From: Antilocapra americana
Lineage: Eukaryota; Chordata; Mammalia; Artiodactyla; Antilocapridae
Direction: 5' to 3'
Assembly (NCBI GenBank): GCA_007570785.1
Contig: ML664159.1
Span: 6,013,376 to 6,077,375 of the forward strand
Length of the DNA: 64,000 nucleotides
The notes under the pieces were generated by a model. That model did not search any database. It was not told the DNA's origin and saw nothing but the letters and a program-made list of their open reading frames with translations. The translations under genes were made by a program, and so were the position numbers. This document shows positions 44,734 to 56,129 of the stretch, piece by piece (positions within the stretch are counted from its first letter, which is position 1; every line of letters starts with the position of its first letter).

Positions 44734-45919
44734 CAGGCCCCTAAAAGTGTGCAGATTTCCGCTACCTCAACCTCTCTAACCAGAGAATAATCAACCTAAA
44801 TTCAGTCACACTGAAAGCTAACTATTGCAAATGTGGCTAAAGAAGGATTTTCTTTTCTCAGACACACTGTCTATGGATGGAGAAATTTGTCTAGATAATA
44901 AACACTCCATGCTTCGGGAACTAATGGAAGTTAACAGACCTTGTGTGAAGGATCCCCAGTTTTGGCACTTCATAATTTCATATGGCTTCCAATCCCTCCC
45001 CCAGAATCAGCAGCTCTCCTGAATGCTTTGGAAAAAATCCCCAAGGTCATCAGTTTCGTGACTTAGCTCAGACTGGATGGGGAGGTGGTGCCACAGAAAC
45101 AGTAGGTCTTGGTTTCCTATCCACTGCCTTGATCTTAGGCAGCTGTCCTTTAAGGCAGTGGTTCTAAAACTGTGAGCCAAGGATCTTTTGACTTGGAGCA
45201 TTAATCTCCACAGTGTGTACTTTAGGGGCATGAATTAATAATTAAGTTGTGATCAATTTTCTTGTGATAGCCCTTCTTGGTGTCTCGTCAGGAACACCAC
45301 CACCCATCAGGAGAGCCTTTGTGTATCCACAAATAGGAGATTTGAGGGAGACTGGAAGGGGGAGAAAAGAAAAAGGAGCAGTCCGTAGACTTAAAATGTT
45401 TAGAGAGACCTGTGACCCAGTGTGCTACACTAAATGCTAAGGCCTCATTTAGAGAATGTTCTAGGGTCATTCCTGGGGCTGGGGCATGCAGGATTCACCA
45501 CAGGCAAGCCATTTTCCCAGCCTTGTTTAAAACCTTGGAAATAGAAAGCCACCATTTGGAAAACAACCACCATAATAATCACTGCAGTCCAAATCATCAA
45601 AGCATACTAAAATCAGTGGACAGAAGTGCGACAAGAACCATCATATTTACATATTCCTATAAGATGCTCGTTCATTACAACGGGAGAGAAATCAGCATAA
45701 AGTGGGGAAACTTGCCAGAACCACCTTAACCAGGTGATAGGCGTAATAACATCATTAACAGCACCTGTAGACATCATGCATCTTCTGATATGAGGCACTG
45801 AGAAGGGTATTATTAGCAGAAATATAAGACCTGAACATAAGCAAGAGGAGACATTACACGAACCCATTTTGAAAGGCATTCTACAAAATAACTGGCCAGT
45901 ATCTTTACAAAATGTCAAA
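44734..45919. other. Unassigned intergenic stretch, 1.2 kb
   Basis: No gene is supported. The 105-codon frame at 45412-45729 and its antisense have no recognised domain. No repeat is recognised with confidence. Confidence 0.4.
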
Positions 45920-46235
45920 GTCATGAAAAATAAAGACTGAGGAGCTACCCAGACTCAAAAGGGCTAAGGAGATCTTAGGTGACCCAGTATCATGTGAGAT
46001 CCTGGATTTGGATCCTCATTCAGAGAATGGACATTATTGAGACAACTGATAAAATTTGAATAGGTTCTGTTGATTGATTGTGTTGTATCAGTGTTTACTT
46101 CCTGGTTTTGATCAATGTTCTACAGTTATATAAGATGCCCACATTTGGGGAATCTGATTAAAGAGTATATGAGAATTTTTTCCACTATTTTTACAACTTT
46201 ATTGAAAGTCTGAACCTACTTCAAAGTGAAAAGTT
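45920..46235 (+). repeat. Old L1-type 3' end
   Basis: The text gtgagatcctggatttggatc, gacattattgagacaactg, caatgttctacagttatataag and ccactatttttacaacttta belongs to the same ancient 3'-end type as 2125-2376. Confidence 0.5.
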
Positions 46236-46248
46236 AAAAATAATCTTT

Positions 46249-46428
46249 AGGGAATTCCCTGACAATCCAGTGGTTAGGTCACTATGCTTCCGATGCAGGT
46301 GGTACAGGTTTGATCTCTGGTCAGGGAGCTGGGATCCCACATGTCTCATAGCCAAAAAACCAAAACATAAAACAGAAGCAATATAACAAACTCAATAAAG
46401 ATAAAAAATGGTTTACATTAAAAAATCT
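46249..46428 (+). repeat. CHR-type SINE
   Basis: It reads gggaattccctgacaatccag, ggttaggtcactatgcttcc, ggagctgggatcccacatg and catagccaaaaaacc. The A-rich tail resembles that of the element at 20232. Confidence 0.85.
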
Positions 46429-47329
46429 TTTAAAAAAATAATAATCTGAAACACAGATGAAGTATAGGAAAAATAACCATCAGAGCAACTTTGATCAACA
46501 AGTGAAGATTTGAAACAGCACAGATATTCAACAAACTAAGTGCCAACCAGGCCAGGGCTGTATTTGGTGCTGGGGATTCAATGAGAAAGACAGGGCCTGT
46601 TATCCATGAGGCCTCAGTCTGGACTAGAAGATACAGACAGTAAGGGTAGCATGTTGTGACGAGTGTTATATTATAAACATGAACCAAGTATTATGGGAAC
46701 ACAGAGGAAAAGAAGTAATAAGTTAGAGTGTGTTTTAAATGAACAAAAGACAGCCTGAAGACATTACAAAAGCATGGGAAAAGAGTGATGCTGTGAAAGG
46801 AAAGAATGAGTGAATATGAGAAGAATCGGAGGCACAGGAGAGTAGGAGAGAGTGGGAAGAGAAGCAGCACGTTGGCAAGAGAACAGCAAAAAGATGTGGG
46901 AGAAGATAAGAGAGAGGATGGCGAGAGGGTTTGTAGGTAGTGTGACAGGCTGTGATTGGGGAGGGCAGCGACAGTGGAACAGGAAGAGCTTATCCCTGGC
47001 ATGGAGAAGCGAGGGAGTTTCTTTGTTGGTTTGCTGGGTTCAGGAAGAGATCCTGTGGGAAAGAGATCCTGTGGTGTACACCGTGAGGCCACAGAGATTG
47101 TGAGAGGGCGAGACTGGCAATTTCTTGGAAGGCAGAGGAGGATCGCTCCCTCTAAGGCAGAATCAGTTAACTGTTGCCCTGGTAACAAGAAGGCCAAAAG
47201 GGGCAAAGAGGCTGACACTTATGATGTAGAAAGGCAAAGGCAAGCTCTTTTTCAGCATCATCTGCTCCTCCTCTCACCTTGCTGACCTGAGTCACTGTCC
47301 TAAGCCATTCCCCTGCAACCTATAGCAAT
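46429..47329. other. Unassigned stretch, partly an old repeat
   Basis: 46540-46690 resembles an old mammalian repeat (ggtgctggggattcaatgag, ggcctcagtctggactagaag). 46690-47230 is purine-rich on the plus strand, which explains the long antisense frame rejected below. An aagagatcctgtggg unit is tandemly doubled near 47044-47075. Confidence 0.4.
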
Positions 47330-47553
47330 GAGTGCCCGCGTGCCTCATCATGTCTGACTCTTTGTGACCCCAATGGACTGTAGCCCATCAGGCTCCTATG
47401 TCAATAGAATTCTGCAGGCAAGAATACTGGAGTGGGTTGCCATTTCCTCCTCCAGGGGAGTCTTCCTGACCCAAGGGAATCAAACCTATATCTCTTGAGT
47501 CTTCTGCATTGGCAGACAGGTTCTTTTACCACTGAGCCACCAGGGAAGCCCCA
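47330..47553 (-). repeat. Bov-tA SINE
   Basis: Reversed Bov-tA from tcatcatgtctgactctttg to actgagccaccagggaagcc. No clear TSD is seen. Confidence 0.9.
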
Positions 47554-48344
47554 AAGGGCACATCCCTGGGTGGACTCAAACCACCAACCTACCAGTTAAC
47601 CTCCAAACTCGCTAGCCAGTGGAGTCACAGAGAAGGAGCAGAATCTGGATTGCCACTTTCCTGCACCTCAAGGAAAGCTCTGGTGAAATGCACTGGTCTC
47701 AGAAAGTTTAAGACTCAAAAACCAAGACCTAGAGTTGTGATTATGATTCAGTTTGAGATGACTTAGTTCCAGATGGAAGGTAACTAGAACTCTCCCCAAG
47801 AGCTCATTTATCAGCTCTTCTTACATTTCCAAGCGTGGAATGACCAATTAAGAGATTTGTTTTTCCTGCTTAGCATTGATGATGGTTAGGAATACAATGC
47901 GTATGAGTTACATACCACGTCTGTTGGTTCTCGTGGGTGACTTCACTGAGTCTTAAGAAGGAAAACAGAAAACCATTAGTGATAATCACCTTCTTAGGAC
48001 AAAGATCCAAGACTTGGGAGGCTAAGCCAGAAAGGAAGGGAAACATGTCCAGGCTGCATTTAAGACAAGTCTAAATTCTAAACTGAAAAGAAATGTTTGC
48101 CTCAACTAAATAAATGTACCAACAATAAGCCAGCACTTTGTGACATGGTGATAGTTGTTTGAGTGTGTTGTGGGTGTGTGAGGAAGAGAGAGGAAAGTGG
48201 TGTGCTCCCTGTTGAAAAGATTCTACAAGTCATGGTAGATGCAAAATGAGATATTTCTTCTTCCAGAACCATATTTGGACAGCTTTTTATTTTTAATTTC
48301 TGAGTGTGGCCAGCAGATGGGGATAGTTCTTTATTGGTAGGTAA
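47554..48344. other. Unassigned intergenic stretch
   Basis: No gene or repeat is recognised apart from a short TG-rich run near 48160-48182. Confidence 0.35.
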
Positions 48345-48835
48345 TACAATACGTCCCTTACACACGAACAAGTTCTGTTCTGAGAAAGCATTTTTAAGTC
48401 CAATTTGTCCATAAGTCCAACAGAGTTGGCCTAGTTACCCTACTAACACAATCGACTGTATAGTACTTACTGTGATGGGCTTATAATACTTTTCACACAA
48501 ATGAAGTGTACATGAAAAACAAACACAAAAATACACATTTTCAATCTCACAGTACCGTACCTTGAAAAGTAGAGTAGGACAGTACAACCGCTGGCACACA
48601 GGGGTTGACACTGAATGAACCAACAAGAAGCGTTACTGACTGGAGGAAGGAGAGGAGGTGGCAGATGGTAGAGCTGATAGATCATTGGCAATAGGAGCCA
48701 GAGGGCAAGCTGCAATGCCTCTCACGCCTGATCTTCCCTCTTGAAAAACATGATCCAGTGATGTCTGGGTAGTAGCATGTTCCCATCTTTGAAAGTCTGA
48801 AGCTTAAAGGTTCGTATGTAGAGGACTTACTGTAA
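48345..48835 (+). mobile_element. Tigger7/MER44-type DNA transposon relic
   Basis: The ends are imperfect inverted repeats: the left end reads cgtcccttacacacgaac and the right end gttcgtatgtagaggactta, whose complement is taagtcctctacatacgaac. Internal text (taagtccaatttgtccataag, cttgaaaagtagagtagg, tccagtgatgtctgggtag) matches a Tigger (mariner/pogo-like) element. Open frames on the minus strand are short and broken, so no transposase is encoded. Strand is arbitrary. Confidence 0.72.
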
Positions 48836-48974
48836 TGAATCTCACCAATAACCTATTTTGTAACTTTCTAGGATGAATCGAACGGAGAAATCAGTTTAGC
48901 ATTCTTAGACCTGGATATTTCTTAGATAAAACCAAAAGGATTCAAGATAAGTATACTCAAGTAATAATCACACT

Positions 48975-49370
48975 TATCCTTCTCTAATATTTATTGGACA
49001 CTATGTACCAGGCACTGTATTAAACACTTTAACCCTTGGAAGAGTTCTAAAATGTTAGATGCTCAGTCATGCCCGACTCTTTGCGACCCCATGGACTGTA
49101 GCCTGCCAGACTCCTCTGCCCATGGAATTCTCCAGGCAAGAATACTGGAGTGGGTTGCCATCTTCTCCTCCAGGGTATCTTCCCAACCCAGGGATCAAAC
49201 CTAGATCTCCTGCATTGCTGGCAGATTCTTTACTGTCTGAGCCACGAGGAAAGCCCACAAGTATATAATATACCAATTTAATTATCCAAAATCACAGAGC
49301 TAGTGTGTGGTGGAGTTGGGATTTTATCTGTGTGGCTCCAGAGTCTGTACTCTCACCCAGTTAGATCCTG
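48975..49370 (-). repeat. MIR SINE split by Bov-tA
   Basis: Reversed MIR: atatttattggacactatg, accaggcactgtattaaac before the insertion, then atccaaaatcacagagctag and tctgtgtggctccagagtctg after it. Confidence 0.82.
49055..49260 (-). repeat. Bov-tA SINE
   Basis: Reversed element from tgctcagtcatgcccgac to ctgtctgagccacgagg. It interrupts the MIR cleanly. No TSD is evident. Confidence 0.92.
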
Positions 49371-49399
49371 CTGAAGTGTAGCTTGGGATCTGATGTCAG

Positions 49400-49820
49400 A
49401 TAAACAAAGTTTGAGTCTGATGGGGGCTAGAGGAAGGAATATAATAAAATATAGATTAAGGGCTCACAGCAAAGGAAGAACCACTCCAGAAACAGAAGAA
49501 AATGTCAGACAAGTACTTCTTCAAACTTTCAAAGATATTAGAGAAGATATGGACTCTCTGAGAGAAAATAAAACTCAAAGAAATTGGAGAGATCAAATAA
49601 GATAAGACAACAACATTAGTTTAAAAATGAGACAATAGAGATTAGGAGAATAAAAGAAAAACAAAGAAGTAAACATTATAAAAATGGAAGACATATTAAA
49701 AAGAAGAAGAATAGACATTGCTGGAAACAGGAAAGAATTTAACATAATTTAATGGTTTGCAGGAATATGATAGAGACATAAGTAAGAAATTACCTAAACT
49801 GAAGAAAAAATAAAAATTTT
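49400..49820 (+). repeat. A-rich L1-like stretch
   Basis: The A-rich forward sequence (gaagaaaatgtcagacaag, actcaaagaaattggagag) looks like decayed L1, but no diagnostic segment fixes the family. Confidence 0.35.
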
Positions 49821-49823
49821 ACA

Positions 49824-50035
49824 GGGCTTCTCTGGTGGCTCAGATGACAAAGAATCTGCCTGCAATGCAGGAGACCCAGGTTCAGTCCCTGGGTCGGGAA
49901 GATCTACTGGAGAAGGGAATGATAACTCACTCCAGTATTCTTGCCTGGAAAATCCCATGGACAGAGGAACCTGGAGGATTACACTCCAAGGGATGGCAAA
50001 GAGTCAGGCACAACTGAGCGACTCCCACTACCACC
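49824..50035 (+). repeat. Bov-tA SINE
   Basis: Forward element from gggcttctctggtggctcag to gcacaactgagcgactccc, with a (CAC/TAC)n-like tail. Confidence 0.9.
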
Positions 50036-50159
50036 ACTACTACAGATGTTCAGGCAGAGAAAGCAAGCCACTCAACAAAGGCTGAATCAGACTTGTCCAC
50101 GCTCTCCTGCAATGTCCACTGTCAGAAAACAATGAACCAGTGTTTGTAGAGTGCCGAGT

Positions 50160-50603
50160 GAAAAGGTGATCTAGGCATTTTAAACATACTACATATGTCA
50201 TGCACATTGAAGAAGTGAGAAGCAGACATTCTCAAATATGCAAGAACGCAAGACAAATGGCATTGATGAAGTTTTATAGAAAAAACTATTCAGTGATGAA
50301 ATCCAGCCTGCTGGTGGTATTGAGAGCATGTAAACACATTATAGTGTTAGATTCATTTCTATATCATCCTTAGAATAGTCAGAATAAAGTATATTTAAAG
50401 ATCCAACAAAGAAATTATTAAGTAATATAGTTAGCATTGTAAAATCAGCAAGGAAAGATGAATTAACTAAGTCAAATTAGGACAGTTGGTTACATATTGG
50501 AAAAACAAATCAGCTCACCTTCTAAGTCCTTACATTAAAATAAATTATAAATAAATCAAATAGCTGAATGTCAACATATTTAAAAGCTATAAAAAGACTA
50601 GTA
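50160..50603 (+). repeat. Probable old L1 fragment, left of HMGB3 copy
   Basis: A-rich L1-like text with aataaatcaaatagctgaatg and atatttaaaagctataaaaag. It appears to resume after the retrocopy at 52187, making this the likely insertion target. Confidence 0.4.
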
Positions 50604-51490
50604 TATGTATACATCTTTTTTTAAAAAAATGTAATACTGTTTATTTAACTTCAAAAACATTTCAACATTCTAAACATACAAAAAAAGTAACAGAACATTG
50701 CAGATCGTGTCTAGTACAGAAAATTCTTAAACTTTCACTGGTGCAGTGGCTCTTGGCTTTGTTGACAATGAACAGTTCTACAGTTTGTTTAAAAAAAGTT
50801 TAAAACTACCGCACTTCAACTAAAAAGGGTCCAAAACACTTCTCATGCCTGCTGACCACCCCCCTTTTCCATAGCTAAGAATGGCAGCGGGATGCTATGT
50901 CGCTATATACAAAAACAAGACGACCTGAAGCTAAATGGATGCCCACTGCAGTGTCCACAGGTCCAGCCCCACAGTGCACGCCCTGAGCTACGGCCCCTCC
51001 GGAAGGGATTGCCCCCACAGCCTCCACACCAAGCAAGGAGCATCAAGAGTGTGTCTCGGTTGCTTTGTTCTTTTTACAAACTATAGATATGTACATTTGA
51101 CAACTCGGGATTTCTAGCCAATGACCATAGAATTAACACACCACCTTACAAACTAAAAAAAAATGCCAGAAACATCTTTAAACGCCTTGTCACACCAACA
51201 GCAAAGTGCACAGAGTGAGGAGAACACGAGAGCCTTTTCATTTTAAAAATGTTTGGAAATATGTACAACTTTGATACAGTTTCCAGGTGCTCCAGACACC
51301 CATGGCTACTTAATGTAAACCACTGAAAATTGCTAGAGCACTTTGAGAGACTAAGATATGATCATGATCCAATTGGGTTAATTAAACCTAATGAGGGCAA
51401 TAGACATGTCTTGGGTGAGAGGTGTGTCAATCAAGGCGCTCCCTACTCTAAGGTATTCACAAAGAGATAGATCAGAAGTTTTTTTATTCA

Positions 51491-51522
<32 letters not shown>

Positions 51523-52186
51523 CTCCTCATCTTCCTCTTCCACCTTTTTCCGGGCAACTTTAGCAGGACCCTTGGCGCCATCAAACTTCCCTTTAGAATT
51601 ATACTCTGCGACATCCTTCTCATACTTCTCCTTCAGTTTCGCTGCTTTGTTGATGTATGGCTGCTTCTCACCGTCACTTAAGTTATTCCACATCTCACCC
51701 AGCTTCTTTGCCACATCTCCGATAGAGATGCCAGGGTTTGTAGACTTGATCTTGGGGCGGAATTCAGAGCAGAATAGGAAAAATCCAGACGGTGGTCTCT
51801 TGGGGGCATTAGGGTCCTTCTTCTTCTTGCCTCCCTTAGCTGGTCCGTAATCCTTCATTTCCCGATCATAGCGCACTTTATCCGCCTTTGCCATTTCATC
51901 AAATTTTGACTTCTCTTTCCCGGACATGGTCTTCCACCTCTCAGAGCATTTCTTGGAAAATTCAGCAAAATTGACAGGAACCTCTGGGTTTTTCTTCTTA
52001 TGTTCCTCTCTGCATGTCTGCACAAAGAAGGCATAAGCAGACATCTTGCCCTTTGGTTTCTTGGGATCACCTTTAGCCATCTTGACTGTATTGTTCGCTA
52101 GTCTGGGCAGTGCAGGGCACGACGCGCGGCTCAGTGCTCCACAGCCTCGCGCTAGCTGCCTCCACGAGAGCCTATGTATACATCTT
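50604..52186 (-). mobile_element. HMGB3: HMGB3 processed retrocopy with perfect 14-bp TSD
   Basis: The inserted cDNA copy is 50618-52172, flanked by exact copies of tatgtatacatctt at 50604-50617 and 52173-52186. Read on the minus strand it has a GC-rich 5'-UTR of about 90 bases, an intron-less coding region (51484-52080), a long 3'-UTR of about 840 bases, an AATAAA signal opposite 50640-50645, and a short A-tract opposite about 50616-50622. These are the marks of LINE-driven retroposition of an mRNA. Parental HMGB3 is X-linked in mammals and has introns. The undamaged TSD and ORF suggest a young insertion. No promoter was carried with it, so expression would depend on flanking sequence. Confidence 0.96.
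51484..52080 (-). CDS. HMGB3: HMGB3-like HMG-box protein, intact retrocopy ORF
   Basis: HMGB proteins are abundant nuclear proteins that bind and bend DNA with two HMG boxes. This frame encodes 198 residues without a stop or frameshift. Box A is about residues 9-79, with the redox cysteines C23 and C45 and aromatic residues F18, F19 and W49. A basic linker with [16 protein letters not shown] at about 85-100 leads to box B, about 93-161, with C104 and W131. The C-terminus is an acidic Glu/Asp tail from about 181 that ends in EDE. Mammalian HMGB3 has about 200 residues, so the tail is roughly two Glu shorter. The start is the ATG at 52080, which opens [11 protein letters not shown] as in the family; an in-frame ATG 46 codons upstream reads through UTR and flanking DNA. 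Box A looks unchanged from the family as I recall it, and the differences are few (G137, N144, E159, N161). It could be a functional retrogene or a young pseudogene. Confidence 0.8.
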
Positions 52187-52620
52187 GATGCTGAAGAGAT
52201 TGCTAAGCTTGACTCCAAAATCCAGGAGCAATGAAGACATGATTGATAAGCTTAACTACACACAAAATTTAAAATTCTTCATGGGCAAAACATAAACAGT
52301 TCAGGAAAATAACAATCTAGGGGAAATAGCTGTGATAAGTAAAACAGACAGAGTTAATCTTCTTGACATAGGAGCTCTAAAAAATCAAAAGAAAAGGAAA
52401 AAACAAAAAAAGGGGGGGAGGGGATGAAAAAATGGCCAAAGGACATGAATATAAAGTTCTTTAAAACAAGTAATACGAATTGAAATAAGCATGTAAAAAG
52501 AGGCTCCATCACATTCTAATCCAAAAATGCAAAATAAAAGGATGAGGCCTTCTGTTTTCAATATGACCAGGAGCCTTTTTCTGGACCAAATTTCCCTCAA
52601 GCAACAGCTATAAACCCTGG
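52187..52620 (+). repeat. Probable old L1 fragment, right of HMGB3 copy
   Basis: The text aaattcttcatgggcaaaac, aatggccaaaggacatgaat and aaaaagaggctccatcacattc resembles L1 ORF2 3' sequence. It continues the L1-like stretch at 50160-50603. Confidence 0.55.
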
Positions 52621-52627
52621 AGGAAAT

Positions 52628-52650
52628 CACACACACACACACACACATAT
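52628..52650. repeat. (CA)n microsatellite
   Basis: About ten perfect CA units. Confidence 0.9.
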
Positions 52651-52687
52651 GAAGGTACTGGATAGTGAATAAATGTTGATATGTTCT

Positions 52688-53035
52688 GGGCTTCCCTGGT
52701 GGTTCAGTAGTAAAGAATCCGCCTACCAATGCAAGAGACACAGGTTCCATACCTGTTCCAGGAAGATCTCGCACCCGCGGAGCAACTAAGCCCATGTACC
52801 GCAACTATTGATCCTGTGCTCTAGAGCCTGGGAGCCACAGCTACTAAGCTCCTGGGCCACAAGTACTGAAGCCCGCGTGCCCTAGAGCCTGCGCTCTGCA
52901 GTAACAGAAGCCAGGACAATGAAAACTGTGCCACAACTAGAGAGTAGCTCCCACTCACTGCAGCTAGAGAAAAGCCAGTGCAGCAACAAAGATCCACCAC
53001 AGCCAAAAGCAAAGAAAGATAGAAAATTATTTTGA
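52688..53035 (+). repeat. CHR-1-type SINE, long form
   Basis: It begins gggcttccctggtggttcag and continues with gcggagcaactaagcccatg, an extra internal agcctgggagccacagctac segment, ccactcactgcagctagag and ccaccacagccaaaagc. It is longer than the other copies here. Confidence 0.88.
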
Positions 53036-53334
53036 AAAGCTTATATATTCTGAAGGACAATTAAAACTCACAAGAAGGAAATAACAAGTGTCTGTTTTTA
53101 TGGCTCTAAGTCTGAGATTAGGCTAAAGTTAGTGTTACACAGGGTAATTAAAACTCTGATAGGAAAAAAAAACTTAGTCTTTTTGGGCTGAGGAAGCAAA
53201 GGACAGAGTTTAGAGCAACTGCTGACATTGGAAAATGAGATGGAAATTCAGAGAGAGTCTTAGTAGAAGGGGCCCCAAATTCTTGAGTGTAAAGTATACC
53301 TTGTTATCTGCATGAATGAGGTAGATTTAGATAG
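53036..53334. other. Unassigned stretch
   Basis: A-rich, possibly L1-derived. No gene is recognised. Confidence 0.3.
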
Positions 53335-53535
53335 CTCCTGTAAAGAATCCACCTGCAATGCAAGAGACAGGAGATACAGGTTTGGTCCCTGGGTCAGCAA
53401 GACCCCCTAGAGGAGGAAATGGCAACCCACTCCAGTATTCTTGCCTGGAAAATTCCATGGACAGAGGAGCCTGTGGGCTACAATCCAGTCACAAAGAGCC
53501 AGACAGGACCAAGCAACTGAGCAACTGAGCACAAG
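53335..53535 (+). repeat. Bov-tA SINE, 5'-truncated
   Basis: The head lacks the usual gggcttcc start and opens at ctcctgtaaagaatccacc. The body is canonical to agccagacaggaccaagc. The tail holds a repeated caactgag. Confidence 0.85.
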
Positions 53536-53599
53536 CACAAATAAGGACAGAGAACTAAACTGAGATTTGAGCTGCCAATCAAAAGACAGAGTTTGCAGC

Positions 53600-54250
53600 T
53601 CAAGGCCGGCAGGATAATAGATTAATTGAAATTTTTAACAGAAGAACTAGAGGAAATTCTAGAACCCAAACCAACAACACGTGATATTAAAAATTCACTA
53701 GCAGAGATAAAATTGTAAATTAAAACTAAGAATGCATATCAGAATGATGATGACAATGAAAAGCCAATAAGCTTGGATATAAATCGATCAAAATTATCCA
53801 CTGTGGAGAGCAGAAAAAAAAATTTTCAAAAGGCAAAAGTTAAGGAATCTATGAGACAATATTAAAAAAGTCAAATAAACATACTTCAGGAGTCCCAGAA
53901 GCAAAGGGTAGAATGGGACAGAAAAAATATTTGAAGGTATAGCTGATGAAAATTCTTCTAAATTTGGTAGAAAACATAAATTAACAGATTAAATAATTTC
54001 AGTGAACCTCACAAAAGATAAATATGGAAAAATTTCACCTAGGCACATCATAATAAAACTGCTGGAAATCAAAGATAAAAACAAAGAAAAGTAGTACATT
54101 TCAGGAAAACAATGATTCAAATGCTTAAGGATTTGAACCCTAAATTATGAGGGCCAGAAGGCAGTGGAATAAGATTTTTATAATATTAAAAGAAAAAAAA
54201 AAACTAACCTAGAATACTATATCCCAGAAAAATATCCTTCAGGATTGTAG
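53600..54250 (+). repeat. Old L1M fragment
   Basis: The text gaacctcacaaaagataaat, ggcacatcataataaaactgc, tggaaatcaaagataaaaac and ggccagaaggcagtggaataag, then gaatactatatcccagaaaa, matches the L1 5'/ORF1 region of old mammalian L1, forward. No open frame survives. Confidence 0.65.
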
Positions 54251-55361
54251 ACAAAATACAATTTTAGGTCTAAAAGCACAACAGAACAAGATAATTTGTC
54301 ATCAGCTATACTACTCCATGAAATGCTGAAAGAAAATGATACCAGATGAAAACTAAGATTTCTGGGAAGGAACGAAGAGCATTGAAAATGGTTAATATGT
54401 GAGTAAATATAAAAAACTATTTTCCCCCTCTTAGCCCCTTTGTTCCTGTACAATACACTATAATATTTAAAGCAAAAATCATAAAGCTAATTATAACAGT
54501 AAGGATTTATAAGTACAGATATAATACATATACCCAATAGAATAAAAGCATGTAAATAAACCTCTATGACTGTGAAATGTTTACATTTTACACAAAGTGA
54601 TGCAATCTTAACTAGAAAGCCTGCAAAGTTAAGGCTAGGTAGTATAATCTTTAGAACAATCACTGAAAAAAAATACTAAGAGTTAACTGCTAAAAAACTG
54701 TAAAAACAACAGTTTTTCATAGAATTTGGCAAATTAATCTCATAAATCCCACATCCTTCTGGAAGAGCAGATCTCCAAGAAGAAGAACCAGGACAAATTT
54801 GAAGGGCAGTATATTCATAAAGAAGGAAACCCAAATGGCCAAGAAATGTTTGAGGAGTTTTTGAAACTTGGGAAAATGAAAATTAAGCCATCTAACTCAT
54901 TTCCTGCTCAGCAGACTGGCAGAACAAAAATCTGACAATGCCATGTGTTGTAAAAGATGTGGGGAGATGGGAATTTGTATAACTGCCCGTGGAAGTATAA
55001 ACTAATACAACTGCTTGGATGAGCAAGGTGGTGGTTCCTAGTAAAACTGAAGATTGAAAGCGATGATGGTAAAACATTAACATGTATTTAATCCCAGTAG
55101 TGTGCACATGGTTCTGTATTATATCTCTTCTCTACTATCAAAAAAATAAGTAAGACAAGATTTATGCTCAAGGATGTTTTTGAAAGCAATATTTTTAAAG
55201 GCAAAAAAAAAAAAAAAAACCCTGGAAATCTTTTTCATGTATAACAATAGGAAACTGGTTAAATAGACATGGTGCTATAAAGTGTATGCTGCAGAGTGGG
55301 GTAATTTATATGTGTATGAAAAATATATCAAGTGTATTACTAACGAAGAAAAAGGTGGAGG
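54251..55361. other. A-rich stretch, probably decayed L1
   Basis: No gene is seen. The sequence is A-rich on the plus strand with an A-run near 55206-55220. Phrases such as atttggcaaattaatctc are consistent with degraded L1, but the family is not fixed. Confidence 0.35.
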
Positions 55362-55482
55362 GGGTACTTTCCTGGTGGTCCAGTGGTTAGGACTCCAGGC
55401 TTCCACTGCAGGAGGCATTCATTCACTCCCTCATCGGGGAACTAAGATCTTGTAAACCACAGTGGTGAAGCCAAAAAAAAGT
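55362..55482 (+). repeat. CHR-type SINE, short form
   Basis: It reads tactttcctggtggtccagtg, gttaggactccaggcttcc, cggggaactaagatcttg and gtggtgaagccaaaaaaaag. Confidence 0.87.
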
Positions 55483-56129
55483 ATTGCTACAGGATAAAAC
55501 CAAGCTATAAAGCAATAATACTCCCATCTACTTGTTTAAAAACTAAATAAGGTATATGCTTGTACATGTACAGCTGAGAGGATGCCCAAAAAACTGTTGA
55601 TAGTTGTTACCACTGGGACTAGGACTGGGAGGCAGACTCTTATTTTTGACTTTATGCTCTTCTAATAGATTATTTGAAATATTTTTCTTTGCAATGAGCA
55701 TGCACTGCTTTTACATTTTTAAAAAACACCTTTTAAAAATGTAATTTTGTTTCTAATAACAGACTACTAGTTGATTAGCTGAGTCATTCTAGCTACAGAA
55801 TTTTTTAAAATATTTTCCTCAGGTTTGAACTAGTGGAAGGAACTTAAGGTTTTACCACCACTGCTCATCTCATTATGGCTTTATCCCCATTTGTGTCTCC
55901 ACAAGAATCCAGGACTCCAGGTCACCTCCACTTCCCACACTCCGAATTGCACGCAGCTCTGCATGGCCCTGACCCACCAGTCCAAACTCCTGACGCCTTA
56001 CCCTGGTCTCCAGGAAATCACCGCCTTTAGCAAAAAGCCTCTCACCCTGCAGCTTCGTGGTCTTGCTCTCTTCTAGGAACCCCAACGTTCCCTGAGGACA
56101 CTGCTGCTCCCCTGCAGCACCCCCCCAAT
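55483..56129. other. Unassigned intergenic stretch
   Basis: No gene is supported; frames at 55873-56085 lie on both strands. Confidence 0.35.

Noticed and set aside
46691..47218. 175-codon minus-strand open frame rich in Ser, Leu and Pro
   Set aside because: It is the antisense of a purine-rich stretch partly made of an old repeat. Composition explains the length, and no domain is seen.
52385..52804. 139-codon minus-strand open frame
   Set aside because: It runs from L1-like A-rich sequence across a CA repeat into a CHR SINE.
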